Shown: positions 25,098 to 34,336 of the stretch, piece by piece
Layout: each line of letters begins with the position of its first letter
How positions within the stretch are numbered: position 1 is the first letter of the stretch
Source of the DNA: a bacterium
GTDB taxonomy: Bacteria; Actinomycetota; Acidimicrobiia; Spongiisociales; Spongiisociaceae
NCBI GenBank assembly: GCA_028821575.1
Contig: JAPPFW010000092.1
Location: 1 to 64,000 of the forward strand
Length of the DNA stretch: 64,000 nt
Reading direction: 5' to 3'
Program-made: the position numbers and the translations under genes
The notes under the pieces: model-generated
Told to the model about the DNA's origin: nothing
The model's input: the letters and a program-made list of their open reading frames with translations, nothing else
Database searches by the model: none

Positions 25098-27662
25098 ATG
25101 GCGTCTCGCCGATATAGGAAGCCGACCGTCGATTCCAGGAGTAACTTCAAGATGCCGTCCGATCAGATGTCCCCGCGTCATTGCACTGGTGAAACCGGGC
25201 GTATACATTCCAGGATCGCTCCGGTAGCCGCGGGCGTAGCACTGGTTCTCGCCATGTCGCTACCCGGCGCATGGCCCTGGGCTCACCCAAAGTCCGGAGT
25301 AGCAGCCGCGGCTTCGGAAGATGCATCTGGCGATCGCCACGCCTTGGTCACGCTGTACCACGCCACCAACGGCGCGGGGTGGGCGAACTCCCGTAACTGG
25401 CTGAGCGAGACACCGGTCGGCGAGTGGGAGGGGGTAACCACCGACGACGCCGGCCGGGTCACCGAATTGGTCCTTCGATCGAACGGTCTCACGGGCGAGT
25501 TGCCGACCGAGTTGGGTCATCTCGGCGAACTGCAGGTGCTGAATCTCGAGGACAACTACCTGTCCGGGGACCTGCCCTCGGGACTCGGTGATCTGACCGG
25601 CCTTAGAGTGTTGAACCTCGGGGACAATCTGCTGTCGGGCCCGCTTCCGGTCCAGTTGGCGCGCCTGACCCGATTGACCGACCTGAACCTCCACTTCAAC
25701 CGGATCTCGGGACCGGTGCCGGCCTACTTGGGGTCGCTCAGCGCCCTCCAGGTTGTGGACCTGCGCAACAACGAGTTCTCCGGCGCGATTCCCCTCGAGT
25801 TGGGCGCGCTGGATGACCTGACCCATCTATTGCTCCGCAGCAACGGACTGGTGGGGACTGTCCCCACAGAACTCGGAGATCTCGAGAACCTCGCATGGTT
25901 GGACCTCAGCTTCAACCGACTTACGGGAGGTATACCGCCCGGACTCGGAGAGTTGGACGAGCTCACCGTGCTGTACCTGAGTTCGAACAGGCTTTCGGGG
26001 GACATCCCATCCGAACTCGGGAAGCTGGACAATCTGCGGATACTGAACCTGCGGCTCAACCAGTTGGGAGGGGAGATCCCCTCGGAACTCGGCGACCTGC
26101 GCAAGCTCCGGATACTGAATCTCTGGAGCAACGACCTATCCGGGGAGATCCCACCGGAGTTGGGTCGACTCACGAACCTAAGACGGCTGGACCTCGACCA
26201 GAACGAACTGACCGGGGAGATACCCTCCGAACTCGCCAACCTCACCGACCTCAGGGTGTTGTGGCTCCAGGGCAACCAGCTCTCTGGTGACCTCCCCGCC
26301 TGGATGGGTGAGCTCTCACAACTGGAGAGGGTCTATCTCCACAACAACCGGCTGTCAGGGGAGATACCGTCCGAGTTCCGCAACCTCGCCAAGCTGGAAC
26401 GCTTGTGGCTCACCGGCAACCGCCTCTCGGGTGATATCCCTTCATGGCTCGGTGATCTCACCGACCTGACACAGCTCAACCTGGGAGCCAACGACTTCTC
26501 CGGAGGAATCCCGGCCCAGCTCGGCAGCCTCACGAAGCTCCGGCTGCTGAACCTCGGCGGCAACAACCTCACAGGTGGTATCCCCCGAGAAGTGGGCAAC
26601 CTGGCAAGCTTGGAGCAACTCGTGCTGGAAGGAAACGACCTGTCGGGAACCATGCCCCACGAACTGGCGAAGCTCACGAGCCTGGAGCAACTGCGGGTCG
26701 GTCACAACCGCCTGTCGGGTGAGATACCCGCCTGGCTGAGGGGACTCACCAAGCTCGAGAGGCTTCACCTCAACGATAACCGCTTCTCAGGACCGATACA
26801 TCCCGAGTTGGCCACCCTGAGCCGGCTGGAAGATGTCGATCTCGGTGACAACCGGCTGTCCGGTCCGATCCCCGACCGCGGCAATCTACCCAACCTGACC
26901 CGGCTGCGTCTCGCCGGAAACGATCTGTCCGGGCGGATACCGGCCGCCATCGGCCAACTGGAGAACCTGGTTCATCTCCGGCTCGAAGGCAACCGGTTGT
27001 CCGGGGAGATACCCGCGGAACTCGGCAACCTCACCAAGCTGACCAACCTGACCCTCGGAGACAATTACTTGACGGGCGAGATACCCGCGGAACTAGGCAA
27101 CCTCACCAACCTCGCACGCCTCGACCTCGCCGGCAACTGGTTGTGGGGTGAGCTACCCGCAGAACTCGGTCGGCTCACCAATCTCGAGTACCTGAACCTC
27201 TACCACAACGAACTGACCGAACACATACCGACACAGCTCGGGAACCTCACCAATCTCGTAGTGCTGAATCTGGGCAGCAACCGGCTGGACAGGCGGATCC
27301 CCGCAGAACTCGGAGGGCTGGTCAACCTGAAGATCCTAAACCTCGAGCACAATGCCTTCTGGGGTGAAATCCCCGAAGAACTCGGGCAACTGACCAACCT
27401 GGCACGCCTGTACCTAGGCGGTAACGGCTTCAGGGGTGGGATACCAGCCGACTTCGGTCGTCTGACCGAACTGGAGGAGCTGGACCTCAGCCGCAACCGG
27501 CTGACAGGTGAGGTCCCCGCCGAGCTGGCCAACCTCGCGGGGTTAACCCACCTGTACCTGGCAGGCAACCAGTTGAGCGGTTGCCTGCCCGCCGGCTGGC
27601 AAGGCTTGGACCTCACGGGCGACGACCTTTTCATGCTCGGGCTCGAGTTCTGCCCCGGTTGA
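25098..27662 (+). CDS. Exported leucine-rich-repeat protein with 30 plant-type LRRs
   Basis: This 854-residue protein has a hydrophobic export segment (about 41-60, APVAAGVALVLAMSLPGAW), an LRRNT-like cap (SGDRHALVTLYHATNG to GEWEGVT) and about 30 tandem 24-residue repeats of the type LxxLxLxxNxLSGxIPxELGxLxx from about 113 to the C-terminus. One repeat (PIPDRGNLPN) is a residue short. The last repeat has SGCLP and the protein ends FCPG, giving a possible capping disulfide. There is no membrane anchor or sorting signal at the C-terminus, so it is probably secreted or N-anchored. Downstream ATGs (codons 19 and 24) are alternative starts. Ligand binding or adhesion is inference. Confidence 0.9.
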   Translation: MASRRYRKPTVDSRSNFKMPSDQMSPRHCTGETGRIHSRIAPVAAGVALVLAMSLPGAWPWAHPKSGVAAAASEDASGDRHALVTLYHATNGAGWANSRNWLSETPVGEWEGVTTDDAGRVTELVLRSNGLTGELPTELGHLGELQVLNLEDNYLSGDLPSGLGDLTGLRVLNLGDNLLSGPLPVQLARLTRLTDLNLHFNRISGPVPAYLGSLSALQVVDLRNNEFSGAIPLELGALDDLTHLLLRSNGLVGTVPTELGDLENLAWLDLSFNRLTGGIPPGLGELDELTVLYLSSNRLSGDIPSELGKLDNLRILNLRLNQLGGEIPSELGDLRKLRILNLWSNDLSGEIPPELGRLTNLRRLDLDQNELTGEIPSELANLTDLRVLWLQGNQLSGDLPAWMGELSQLERVYLHNNRLSGEIPSEFRNLAKLERLWLTGNRLSGDIPSWLGDLTDLTQLNLGANDFSGGIPAQLGSLTKLRLLNLGGNNLTGGIPREVGNLASLEQLVLEGNDLSGTMPHELAKLTSLEQLRVGHNRLSGEIPAWLRGLTKLERLHLNDNRFSGPIHPELATLSRLEDVDLGDNRLSGPIPDRGNLPNLTRLRLAGNDLSGRIPAAIGQLENLVHLRLEGNRLSGEIPAELGNLTKLTNLTLGDNYLTGEIPAELGNLTNLARLDLAGNWLWGELPAELGRLTNLEYLNLYHNELTEHIPTQLGNLTNLVVLNLGSNRLDRRIPAELGGLVNLKILNLEHNAFWGEIPEELGQLTNLARLYLGGNGFRGGIPADFGRLTELEELDLSRNRLTGEVPAELANLAGLTHLYLAGNQLSGCLPAGWQGLDLTGDDLFMLGLEFCPG

Positions 27663-27736
27663 ATCGAACGTGAACCGCTCCCAGGTGCCAGTCGGCCGTG
27701 AACCATGCACCGCGAACCGCCTACCTAACACCTAAC

Positions 27737-28480
27737 TCAAGGTCCGCCGGTTACGTAGAGAGTCTGGCCGGTCATGTAACTGCTGGCGTCGCTGACCAGG
27801 AAGTCAACCACCGAAGCCACCTCCTCGGGACGCCCGATCCTTCCCAGCGCCGCTTCATCGGCTGCCGCTCCAGCGAACCTCTCCCAGGAAATGCGATCGC
27901 GGGCGGCATGGTCCCGGGTCATCCGGGTGTCGATGAACCCGGGTGCCACGGCGTTGACGCGGATTCCCTCCGGGCCGAGTTCGAGAGCCAGCGAGCGAGT
28001 CAGGCCGATGATCCCGGCCTTGGCGGCGCCGTAGTTGGCGTGTCCGCCTATCCCGCGCGCAGCTATGGACGCCGTAAGAACCACGCTCCCGGCCGGGGAC
28101 CTCCGCAATTCGGGCAGAGAGGCCTGCACCACGGCGAACGACCCCGTCAGGTGGACATCGAGAACCGAGGACCACGCCGCCGGGGACATCCCGCCCAGTG
28201 CCCCACCGTCCATGTTCCCCGCCGCGGCCACCACCGCGTCCAGTCCTCCCAGCCTCGACACCAGCCTATCGACGGTCTCCCCCACCGCCCCCACATCGGC
28301 CACGTCCACCACTCCGGCCTCGGCCGCCACGCCCATGCGAACCAGTTCCTCGGCCACCCGCTCGGCCGGTCCCCGGTCGCGGTCGATCACCCCGATCCCA
28401 CCGAAGCTCCCGGCCAGCCGGCGGCACGTGGCGGCTCCTATCCCGCGACCTCCCCCGGACACGATGGCTACTCTGCTCAT
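27737..28480 (-). CDS. SDR-family oxidoreductase
   Basis: This 247-residue short-chain dehydrogenase has SGGGRGIGAAT (cofactor), AAAGNM, the catalytic Ser (TASIAAR), YGAAK and the PGFIDTRMT loop. An acidic IDRD after beta-2 favours NAD(H). ATG 28480 overlaps the stop of the preceding SDR gene (ATGA); the longer frame upstream lies inside that gene. The two SDRs are distinct paralogues and may act on successive hydroxyl groups of one substrate. Confidence 0.9.
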   Translation of the reverse strand: MSRVAIVSGGGRGIGAATCRRLAGSFGGIGVIDRDRGPAERVAEELVRMGVAAEAGVVDVADVGAVGETVDRLVSRLGGLDAVVAAAGNMDGGALGGMSPAAWSSVLDVHLTGSFAVVQASLPELRRSPAGSVVLTASIAARGIGGHANYGAAKAGIIGLTRSLALELGPEGIRVNAVAPGFIDTRMTRDHAARDRISWERFAGAAADEAALGRIGRPEEVASVVDFLVSDASSYMTGQTLYVTGGP

Positions 28481-29196
28481 CGCAGGGACCACCCGCCGTC
28501 CACCACCAGGGTCTGGCCGGTGATCCACCGGGCCCGGTCGGAAGCTAGGAACACCACGGCGTCGACAACATCGTCGACGGCGCCGTGGCCGAGCGGCATC
28601 GGGACCTCGGGCTGTTCGGGCGGGGTTCCGTACAGGTTGGTGGGCACCGGCCCGGGCGCACCCGCATTCACCCGCACCCCGTACGGGGCGAGTTCGCGAG
28701 CGGCCGAGCGGGTCATCTGGACGACGGCGCCCCTGCTGGTGTCGTAGGCGATCTCGGGTATCGGCGACGGGAACAGCCCGACCACCGACGCGATGTTCAC
28801 GATCGCTCCCGCACGCCGCTCGATCATCTGCCGGGCGGCTTCCCGGAGGCGCAGGAAGCTGCCCCGGGTGTTGACGTCCATGACGCGGTCCCAGTCCTCA
28901 TCACCGTGCTCGACCAGCTTCAACGAGACCCCGATCCCCGCCGCGTTCACCAGCACGTCGCATCCACCGAGTTCGGCCACCCGCTCGAACGCCGCGGCTA
29001 CCTGGGGCCGGAGGACATGTCGGCTGGACGGCACGAACCGGGACGAATCGTCCGACTCGGACCGTAGATCGGCTAGCCCGGCCAAGTCCACATCCAAGGC
29101 GGCCACCGTAGCGCCCTGACGGTGGAACTCGACTGCGGCGGCTCGTCCGATCCCGCTGGCGGATCCCGTCACCACGACCAGGCCTCCGGATGACAC
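28477..29196 (-). CDS. SDR-family oxidoreductase
   Basis: This 239-residue short-chain dehydrogenase has TGSASGIG near residue 10, NAAGIGV, NIASVVG and a Tyr-x3-Lys position reading YDTSR, in which the catalytic Lys is replaced by Arg. That substitution is uncommon and may lower or change activity. The next gene overlaps its stop; upstream, 2 nt away, is the broken amidohydrolase gene, so a three-gene operon has probably lost its first member. Confidence 0.88.
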   Translation of the reverse strand: MSSGGLVVVTGSASGIGRAAAVEFHRQGATVAALDVDLAGLADLRSESDDSSRFVPSSRHVLRPQVAAAFERVAELGGCDVLVNAAGIGVSLKLVEHGDEDWDRVMDVNTRGSFLRLREAARQMIERRAGAIVNIASVVGLFPSPIPEIAYDTSRGAVVQMTRSAARELAPYGVRVNAGAPGPVPTNLYGTPPEQPEVPMPLGHGAVDDVVDAVVFLASDRARWITGQTLVVDGGWSLR

Positions 29197-29198
29197 CG

Positions 29199-29580
29199 TT
29201 ACGATCCATCCAGCCGGAACAGCCGCCGGGCGTTGTCGCGCATGATCTTGTGCAACACCCCGTCGGTGAACCCGAGTGCCAGGTAGCGGTCAATCGTCTC
29301 GCGGATAGGGCAGAACGGGTAGCCGGTGGCGAACAGGAACCGGTCCTGCAGGAAGGTGGAGATTCCCTTCACGTGGTCAGCTACAGACAGGCCCGCGACA
29401 CACGAATCGTGGAGCATCCACACGTTCGAGTACTGGCAGACCACGCCCCGAACTGGCCAGACGCTCTCGCTCCCTCGACTCCAGCAGATCCTCGAGCGGC
29501 TTGCTCTGGCATTCGAGGCCGGGGATAAGGAAACCGTTGATCTGGACGATGTTCATCTGCTTGCCGATCCGCCCCTCCCC
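29199..29580 (-). pseudogene. Amidohydrolase-2 family remnant, N-truncated and frameshifted
   Basis: Two frames on the minus strand together read as the C-terminal third of an amidohydrolase. One carries MNIVQINGFLIPGLE and KPLEDLLES (29470-29580); the other carries VVCQYSNVWMLHDS, DRFLFATGYPFCPI and IMRDNARRLFRL (29199-29470). The join needs a frame change near 29462-29475, and no N-terminal metal-binding HxH part is found upstream. It abuts the SDR gene (2 nt). A decayed gene is the simplest reading; a sequencing error would restore only the frame, not the missing N-terminus. Confidence 0.7.
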
Positions 29581-29653
29581 CCAGGTCGGTCCTGCGCGCG
29601 TCCCTGTAACCCGCACTGAACGTTGCCGTATCGGGTCCGAGGCGGGCAGCACC

Positions 29654-29761
29654 TCACTTGCGCCAGAGCTTCTGGATGATCGTCCATGCACCCAGCAGCA
29701 TGACCGCGCACAGGACTGCTATGAACAGCCACACCAGGATCCCCAACACCCATCCGAGCAT
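29654..29761 (-). CDS. Small single-span membrane protein (35 residues)
   Basis: The ORF reads as one hydrophobic helix (LGILVWLFIAVLCAVMLLGAW) with a basic tail QKLWRK. A GAGGGG ribosome site lies about 10 nt upstream of ATG 29761. Topology would be N-out/C-in by the positive-inside rule. It lies upstream of the amidohydrolase remnant on the same strand. Function unknown; it could be a real small protein or chance, but the helix plus basic end plus ribosome site make coding likely. Confidence 0.5.
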   Translation of the reverse strand: MLGWVLGILVWLFIAVLCAVMLLGAWTIIQKLWRK

Positions 29762-30713
29762 TAGCGGGTCCCCTCTCTAGCAGACCTGGGTCGGCCCGGA
29801 GAGAGAAGTGCAGACCGGGCCAGACCCCGGTAGTACCAAACGTCGGACATGTCGGACATGTCCGGGACCATACTTCGCCCGCCCCGGTCGTGCGACACGA
29901 GCATCGCGCTGCTCGAAGACCGTCGAGCAGAGGTCATGTGGTCGCGCTCTGTTCCGGCGTACCGCTCGAGAGGGTCGGCCCCCACTTCGAGTCGATCTGT
30001 CGCCACCGGGGTAACCGCTACGTCTCCCCTGAGACTCCGGACAGATCCACCGGCCCGCCGACCGCCTACAGGTCATCAACCGTGACCGCCGCCGCTCCTT
30101 CGATCCACGAGACAGCGAGAGTGAGCTTGAACATCGCTGCTCGCATGCACCTGGTACCGGGCCGGCGGGTATCGATGGCTGCCTTCGGCATCGGTCGAAC
30201 TCAGGGGAGTTGTCGCCGACAAGTTGCTCGTAACCCTCACCGTTGTCCGGATACATGTGTCCTGAATTGCATAACGCGGTGAGCGCGTCGATGGGGTGGT
30301 AACCGTCTCTCCACGGTCCGAGAATACCCCTAGCCACCGACACATCCAGGCATCGGATGATCGTGCCGGAACCCGAAGGGAGCCGGGAGAGCGATCTCGT
30401 GGCCAAGTCCGTCGGAGCATCGAGACTTGACCGACCGTAGTAGATCTCCCCGGCGACCCGGCCAGATCTGCAGTACCCCTAACCCATCCCCGACGGTTGC
30501 GTCCCCTCGAACGCTGGAAGCCTTCGACCCGCTCGGACACCTCCGCCGCAGCAACACCGCTAGCCTCAATCGGGTCAGAGCCTCAGGAGGTGACAACCTG
30601 GTCATCATCAGTCGAGCGGCCCCGGTCTCGGAGTCGTCCCCGGCTTCTGTTAATAATACGTCTAGGCCAGGGAACCCTCCTGAGTCGGAGTCTAAGGAGC
30701 GAGCGGATCAGCA
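29762..30713. other. 950-bp region without a convincing gene
   Basis: It holds a perfect palindrome CGGACATGTCCG (29853-29864) preceded by an overlapping 9-bp direct repeat GTCGGACAT (29842-29859), a candidate operator. A minus-strand stretch around 30240-30370 reads protein-like (GYHPIDALTALCNSGHMYPD) but has no sensible start or end and may be gene debris. Near the right end TTAATAATAC could be a -10 for the transhydrogenase gene. Nothing else is identified. Confidence 0.5.
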
Positions 30714-32117
30714 ATGTCTGGTTATGACTACGACCTAGTGGTGATCGGATCCGGGCCTGCCGGCCAGCGGGCGGCGATCCAAGCCTCGAAGCTCGGGAAA
30801 CACGTTGTCGTCGTGGAGCGGGAGCCGCAGGTGGGCGGTCTCAACGTCACCGCCGGCACGGTCAGCAAGACCATGCGCGACGCCGCGCTGTACCTGACGG
30901 GCTACCGGGAACGGAACTTCTACGGTGAGTCGTACGCTGTCAAGGACAACATCACCATGAGCGACCTGATGGTGAGGACCCGCTACGTGATGCAGCAGCA
31001 GGCGGACATCCTGCGCAGCCACCTGGCGAAGAACCGCGTGGAGGTGATCACAGCGGAGGGGTCGTTCGTCGACCGGCACACCATCAACCTCTCCTCGCAC
31101 GACGGCACGTCCAACCGCACGATCACCACGGACAAGGTGGTCATCGCGGTGGGTACCTACTCCACAACCCCTCCAGTGGTGTATGCGGACGGGAGGATGA
31201 TCTTCGTCAGCGACTACATCCTCGGCCTCGACAACCTGCCTCGCACGTTGAGCATCGTCGGCGCCGGCGCGATTGGGCTGGAGTACTGCAGCACCTTCGC
31301 CGCTCTGGGCATCAGGGTCACCCTGGTCGACCGGAATAGCAGGCTTCTCACCTTCGCCGACGAGGAACTGGCCGACGCTCTGGCCTTCCACTTCCGCCAG
31401 AGGGGTGTGACACTGCGGCTACGGGAGATGGTTCACGACATCGAGTACCTGACCGACCAGAGGGGCCCTCGCGTGCGCGTCAAGCTAGACAGCGGTAAGC
31501 AGATCATCAGCGATGCCGTGATGTACTGCGTGGGGCGGACCGGCTCGACCGACGCACTCAACCTGGCCGGCATTGGCCTGGAGGCCGACGGGCGGCGGCG
31601 GCTGGCCGTGGATGACAACTGCCAAACCGGTGTGGAGGGCGTGTACGCGGCTGGGGGTGTGGTCGGCTTCCCCGATCTGGTGTCGACATCCCGAATGCAG
31701 GGCCGCCTAGCCGCTCGTCATGCATTCGGTGAACCGTGCGACACCTACCAGGAACTCCTGCCCTACACCATCAAGACCATCCCCGAGGTGGCGATGGTCG
31801 GCAAAACCGAAGCACAGCTGACCGACGAGGGCGTCCCTTACGAGATAGGCAAGGCGCTGTACCGGGACAGCGAGAGCAGCATGGTCAAGGGCGACGACAC
31901 CGGTTTCCTAAAGTTGCTGTTCCACCTCGAAACCAAGGAGTTGCTTGGCGTGCATATCATCGGGGACGAGGCAGCCGAGTTGATCCATATCGGCCAAGCC
32001 GTAATGGCTCACGGCGGAACGATCGACTATTTCGTCGAAGCCGTGATCGGCTATCCCACCCTGGCCGAGTGCTACACGACGGCAGCCCTCGACGGGATGA
32101 CCCGCTTAGGACTGTGA
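30714..32117 (+). CDS. sthA: Soluble pyridine nucleotide transhydrogenase-like flavoprotein
   Basis: This 467-residue FAD/NAD(P) disulfide-reductase-fold protein has GSGPAGQRAA (FAD), GAGAIGLEYCSTFAALG (NAD) and the C-terminal dimerisation domain. The redox CxxxxC of lipoamide dehydrogenase is absent: the segment reads GGLNVTAGTVSK. That fits Si-specific transhydrogenases (SthA), which equilibrate NADH and NADPH. It therefore should not serve as E3 for the E1 operon at 21-24 kb. AAGGAG lies rather far (about 14 nt) upstream of the ATG. A cytoplasmic redox-balancing role fits a catabolic island rich in NAD-linked dehydrogenases. Confidence 0.88.
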   Translation: MSGYDYDLVVIGSGPAGQRAAIQASKLGKHVVVVEREPQVGGLNVTAGTVSKTMRDAALYLTGYRERNFYGESYAVKDNITMSDLMVRTRYVMQQQADILRSHLAKNRVEVITAEGSFVDRHTINLSSHDGTSNRTITTDKVVIAVGTYSTTPPVVYADGRMIFVSDYILGLDNLPRTLSIVGAGAIGLEYCSTFAALGIRVTLVDRNSRLLTFADEELADALAFHFRQRGVTLRLREMVHDIEYLTDQRGPRVRVKLDSGKQIISDAVMYCVGRTGSTDALNLAGIGLEADGRRRLAVDDNCQTGVEGVYAAGGVVGFPDLVSTSRMQGRLAARHAFGEPCDTYQELLPYTIKTIPEVAMVGKTEAQLTDEGVPYEIGKALYRDSESSMVKGDDTGFLKLLFHLETKELLGVHIIGDEAAELIHIGQAVMAHGGTIDYFVEAVIGYPTLAECYTTAALDGMTRLGL

Positions 32118-32221
32118 ACCCGGCTGATCACCTTCTAGAACGGTATCCGGGATTCGACTTGCCTGAGTGTCTGCCATGGTAACCCTGCGCAATGGGCAGC
32201 AGGCCGAAGATTGCTTGGAGT

Positions 32222-33025
32222 TCACCCCTTCTTGGCTGCTCTGGTGTAGCGGCGGACGGCCAGGGGGGCGAAGACCGCGATGATGATCCCCGCCCATATG
32301 ATCGTGTAGAGGACCGCGTTCTGGAGGGGCCAGGCTGTCGGTTCCGGGGTACCGGGTGGGATGTTGCCGAACAGGGTCCGGGTGGCGTGGGCGACGGAGG
32401 AGACCGGGTTCCATTCCGCGAACACCCTGAGGACGGTCGGGAGATTCTCCGAAGGCACGAATGTGTTGGCGATAAAGGTGATTGGGAAGATCACCATGAA
32501 GGAAGCGTTGTTGACCACCTCCGGGCTGGGAACCGAGAGCCCTACCAGGGCCATCATCCAGGAGACTGCGTAGGAGAACAGCAGCAGCAGGCCGAACCCC
32601 GCCAGCGCGTCGATGAGGCTGCCCCGTATCCGCCATCCGACCACCAGACCGGTGAGACACATGATCAGAAGAGACAGAACGTTGTAGATCACGTCGCTGG
32701 CGGTGCGGCCCATCACCACGGCTGCCCTGGACATGGGCAGCGATCGGAAACGGTCGATGATCCCCTTCTGCATGTCCTCGGCGAGTCCTGCTCCAGTGAA
32801 TGTCGCCCCGAAGATCACGGTCTGCGCGAATATGCCCGCCATCAGGAACTCGCGGTAGGAACCGCCGGCTATCGGGATGGCGCTGCCGAATACGTACGCG
32901 AACAGCAGCACGAACATGATCGGGGACAGCAGAACGAACACGAGCACCTCAGGCACGCGCTTTATCTTGATGATGTTGCGCCGGGCTATCACCAGACCGT
33001 CGCTGATGGCATACAAAGTGTTCAC
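32222..33025 (-). CDS. ABC-2 type transporter permease (DrrB-like)
   Basis: This 267-residue membrane protein with six predicted helices has the ABC-2 signature region around SVPSPEVVNNASFMVIFPITFIANTFVP and the GRTASDVIYN loop. It pairs with the overlapping ATPase gene (4-nt overlap). Daunorubicin-resistance-like exporters of this type move drugs, lipids or glycolipids outward. The substrate cannot be told. Confidence 0.92.
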   Translation of the reverse strand: MNTLYAISDGLVIARRNIIKIKRVPEVLVFVLLSPIMFVLLFAYVFGSAIPIAGGSYREFLMAGIFAQTVIFGATFTGAGLAEDMQKGIIDRFRSLPMSRAAVVMGRTASDVIYNVLSLLIMCLTGLVVGWRIRGSLIDALAGFGLLLLFSYAVSWMMALVGLSVPSPEVVNNASFMVIFPITFIANTFVPSENLPTVLRVFAEWNPVSSVAHATRTLFGNIPPGTPEPTAWPLQNAVLYTIIWAGIIIAVFAPLAVRRYTRAAKKG

Positions 33026-34014
33026 GCCTGTCCCCTCTTCCTCGCAGTCGCTGTCTTGGACGGGTCCTCCACCGGCTCGGTCGCCTGTCCGGTGAGGGTC
33101 AGGAAGACGTCATCCAGAGTGGGACGTCTCAGCACGACATCGCTCACCTCGACTTCTTCGGCCTCGAGATCGGCTAGCACGCGGGCCAGTACCCGTGCGC
33201 CTCCCGTGATCGGCGCCACCACCACCCGGGGCCGCTCGTCATCATGGAGTTCTCCAACCGCCACCCGGCCCAGCACCTCACGAGCTGCGGGGACGTTCTC
33301 GGACACCTTCACCTTCACCTCGATGCGTTCTCCGCCCACCAGGTCCTTAAGATCGTCCGTCGTTCCCTGGGCGATCGCCTTGCCGTGGTCTATGACGAGA
33401 ACATCATCTGCCAACCGATCGGCCTCCTCCAGGTACTGGGTGGTGAGCAGAAGGGTGGCTCCTCGCTTCACGAGGTCGCGGATGATCCTCCACAACTCCT
33501 GGCGGCTGGGAAGGTCGAGGCCGGTGGTCGGCTCGTCCAGGAACAGCACGGGGGACTCAGCAACCAACGCGCCCGCAAGGTCCAACCGGCGGCGCATGCC
33601 GCCCGAGTAGGTCTTGACGGAGCGGTCGGCCGCATCGGTCAGATCGAAGCGTTCGAGCAGCTCGCGGGCCCTCGTCCGGGCCTTCTTGCGCCCCAGCCGG
33701 TAGAGGCGGCCGATCATGTCGAGGTTCTCGAAGCCGCTCAGATGCTCGTCCACGGCCGCGTACTGGCCGGACAACCCGATCAGTTTGCGTACCTCCGCCG
33801 GTTCGGCAAGCACATCCACCCCGGCGACGGTTGCGGCTCCCTCGTCTGGTTCGATGAGGGTGGTGAGTATCGAGACGGCGGTGGTCTTTCCGGCCCCGTT
33901 GGGACCGAGCAGTGCCACGATGCTTCCTTCCCGGACCGACAGGTCCAGCCCGTCCAGAGCGACTACCTCGCCGTACCGCTTGACGAGGCCCGTGGCTTCG
34001 ATGATGTTCTGCAT
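33022..34014 (-). CDS. ABC transporter ATP-binding protein (DrrA-like)
   Basis: This 330-residue ATPase has Walker A GPNGAGKTT near 37, a Q-loop in GLSGQYAAVDE, signature YSGGMRRRLDLA, Walker B VLFLDEPTTGLD and the H-loop TTQYLEEAD. The C-terminal 100 residues (VKVSENVPAAREVLGRV to LRRPTLDDVFL) match the DrrA-type regulatory tail. It is the first gene of a two-gene exporter operon. Confidence 0.94.
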   Translation of the reverse strand: MQNIIEATGLVKRYGEVVALDGLDLSVREGSIVALLGPNGAGKTTAVSILTTLIEPDEGAATVAGVDVLAEPAEVRKLIGLSGQYAAVDEHLSGFENLDMIGRLYRLGRKKARTRARELLERFDLTDAADRSVKTYSGGMRRRLDLAGALVAESPVLFLDEPTTGLDLPSRQELWRIIRDLVKRGATLLLTTQYLEEADRLADDVLVIDHGKAIAQGTTDDLKDLVGGERIEVKVKVSENVPAAREVLGRVAVGELHDDERPRVVVAPITGGARVLARVLADLEAEEVEVSDVVLRRPTLDDVFLTLTGQATEPVEDPSKTATARKRGQA

Positions 34015-34254
34015 GATCTACCAATCTCGCCGGCTATCTGCGCGGACCGACCCGCGTTAGCTTCATTAACACCCGGAAGAACGCATACCGGGATTCTCAG
34101 ATGACCCAACCGTGCCATCGATCATAACCGACTAGCGGGACTAATCCTCCACGACCTCAGGCACGCGCCGCCGCAAACTCATCCGTAGCGACACACCAAC
34201 CGGAACATGTGGCCGGCCGGAAGCGTATGGAATACCAAGTGGAGGGACTGTGTA
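34015..34254. other. Intergenic region between exporter and iron ATPase genes
   Basis: This is part of the 322-bp divergent gap upstream of the exporter (minus) and FbpC-like (plus) genes. Apart from the iron box that follows at 34255, no RNA gene, repeat or ORF is recognised. Confidence 0.5.
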
Positions 34255-34270
34255 TTAGGCTACCCTAACT
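34255..34270 (+). promoter_or_regulatory. DtxR/IdeR-type iron box upstream of the FbpC-like gene
   Basis: TTAGGCTACCCTAACT fits the first 15 positions of the TTAGGTTAGCCTAACCTAA iron-box consensus with two changes. It is 66 nt upstream of the ATPase start and repeats exactly at 36121-36136. Iron-loaded DtxR/IdeR would repress here. Confidence 0.75.
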
Positions 34271-34336
34271 CTCTGGATCAGGTATCCGTGAGTTGGACGA
34301 GTAGCCGTCCGAGACAATTCCCGCCCAGGAACCCTT

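Noticed and set aside
30714-32117. Lipoamide dehydrogenase (E3) partner for the E1 operon
   Set aside because: The redox CxxxxC motif is absent; the protein fits soluble transhydrogenase.
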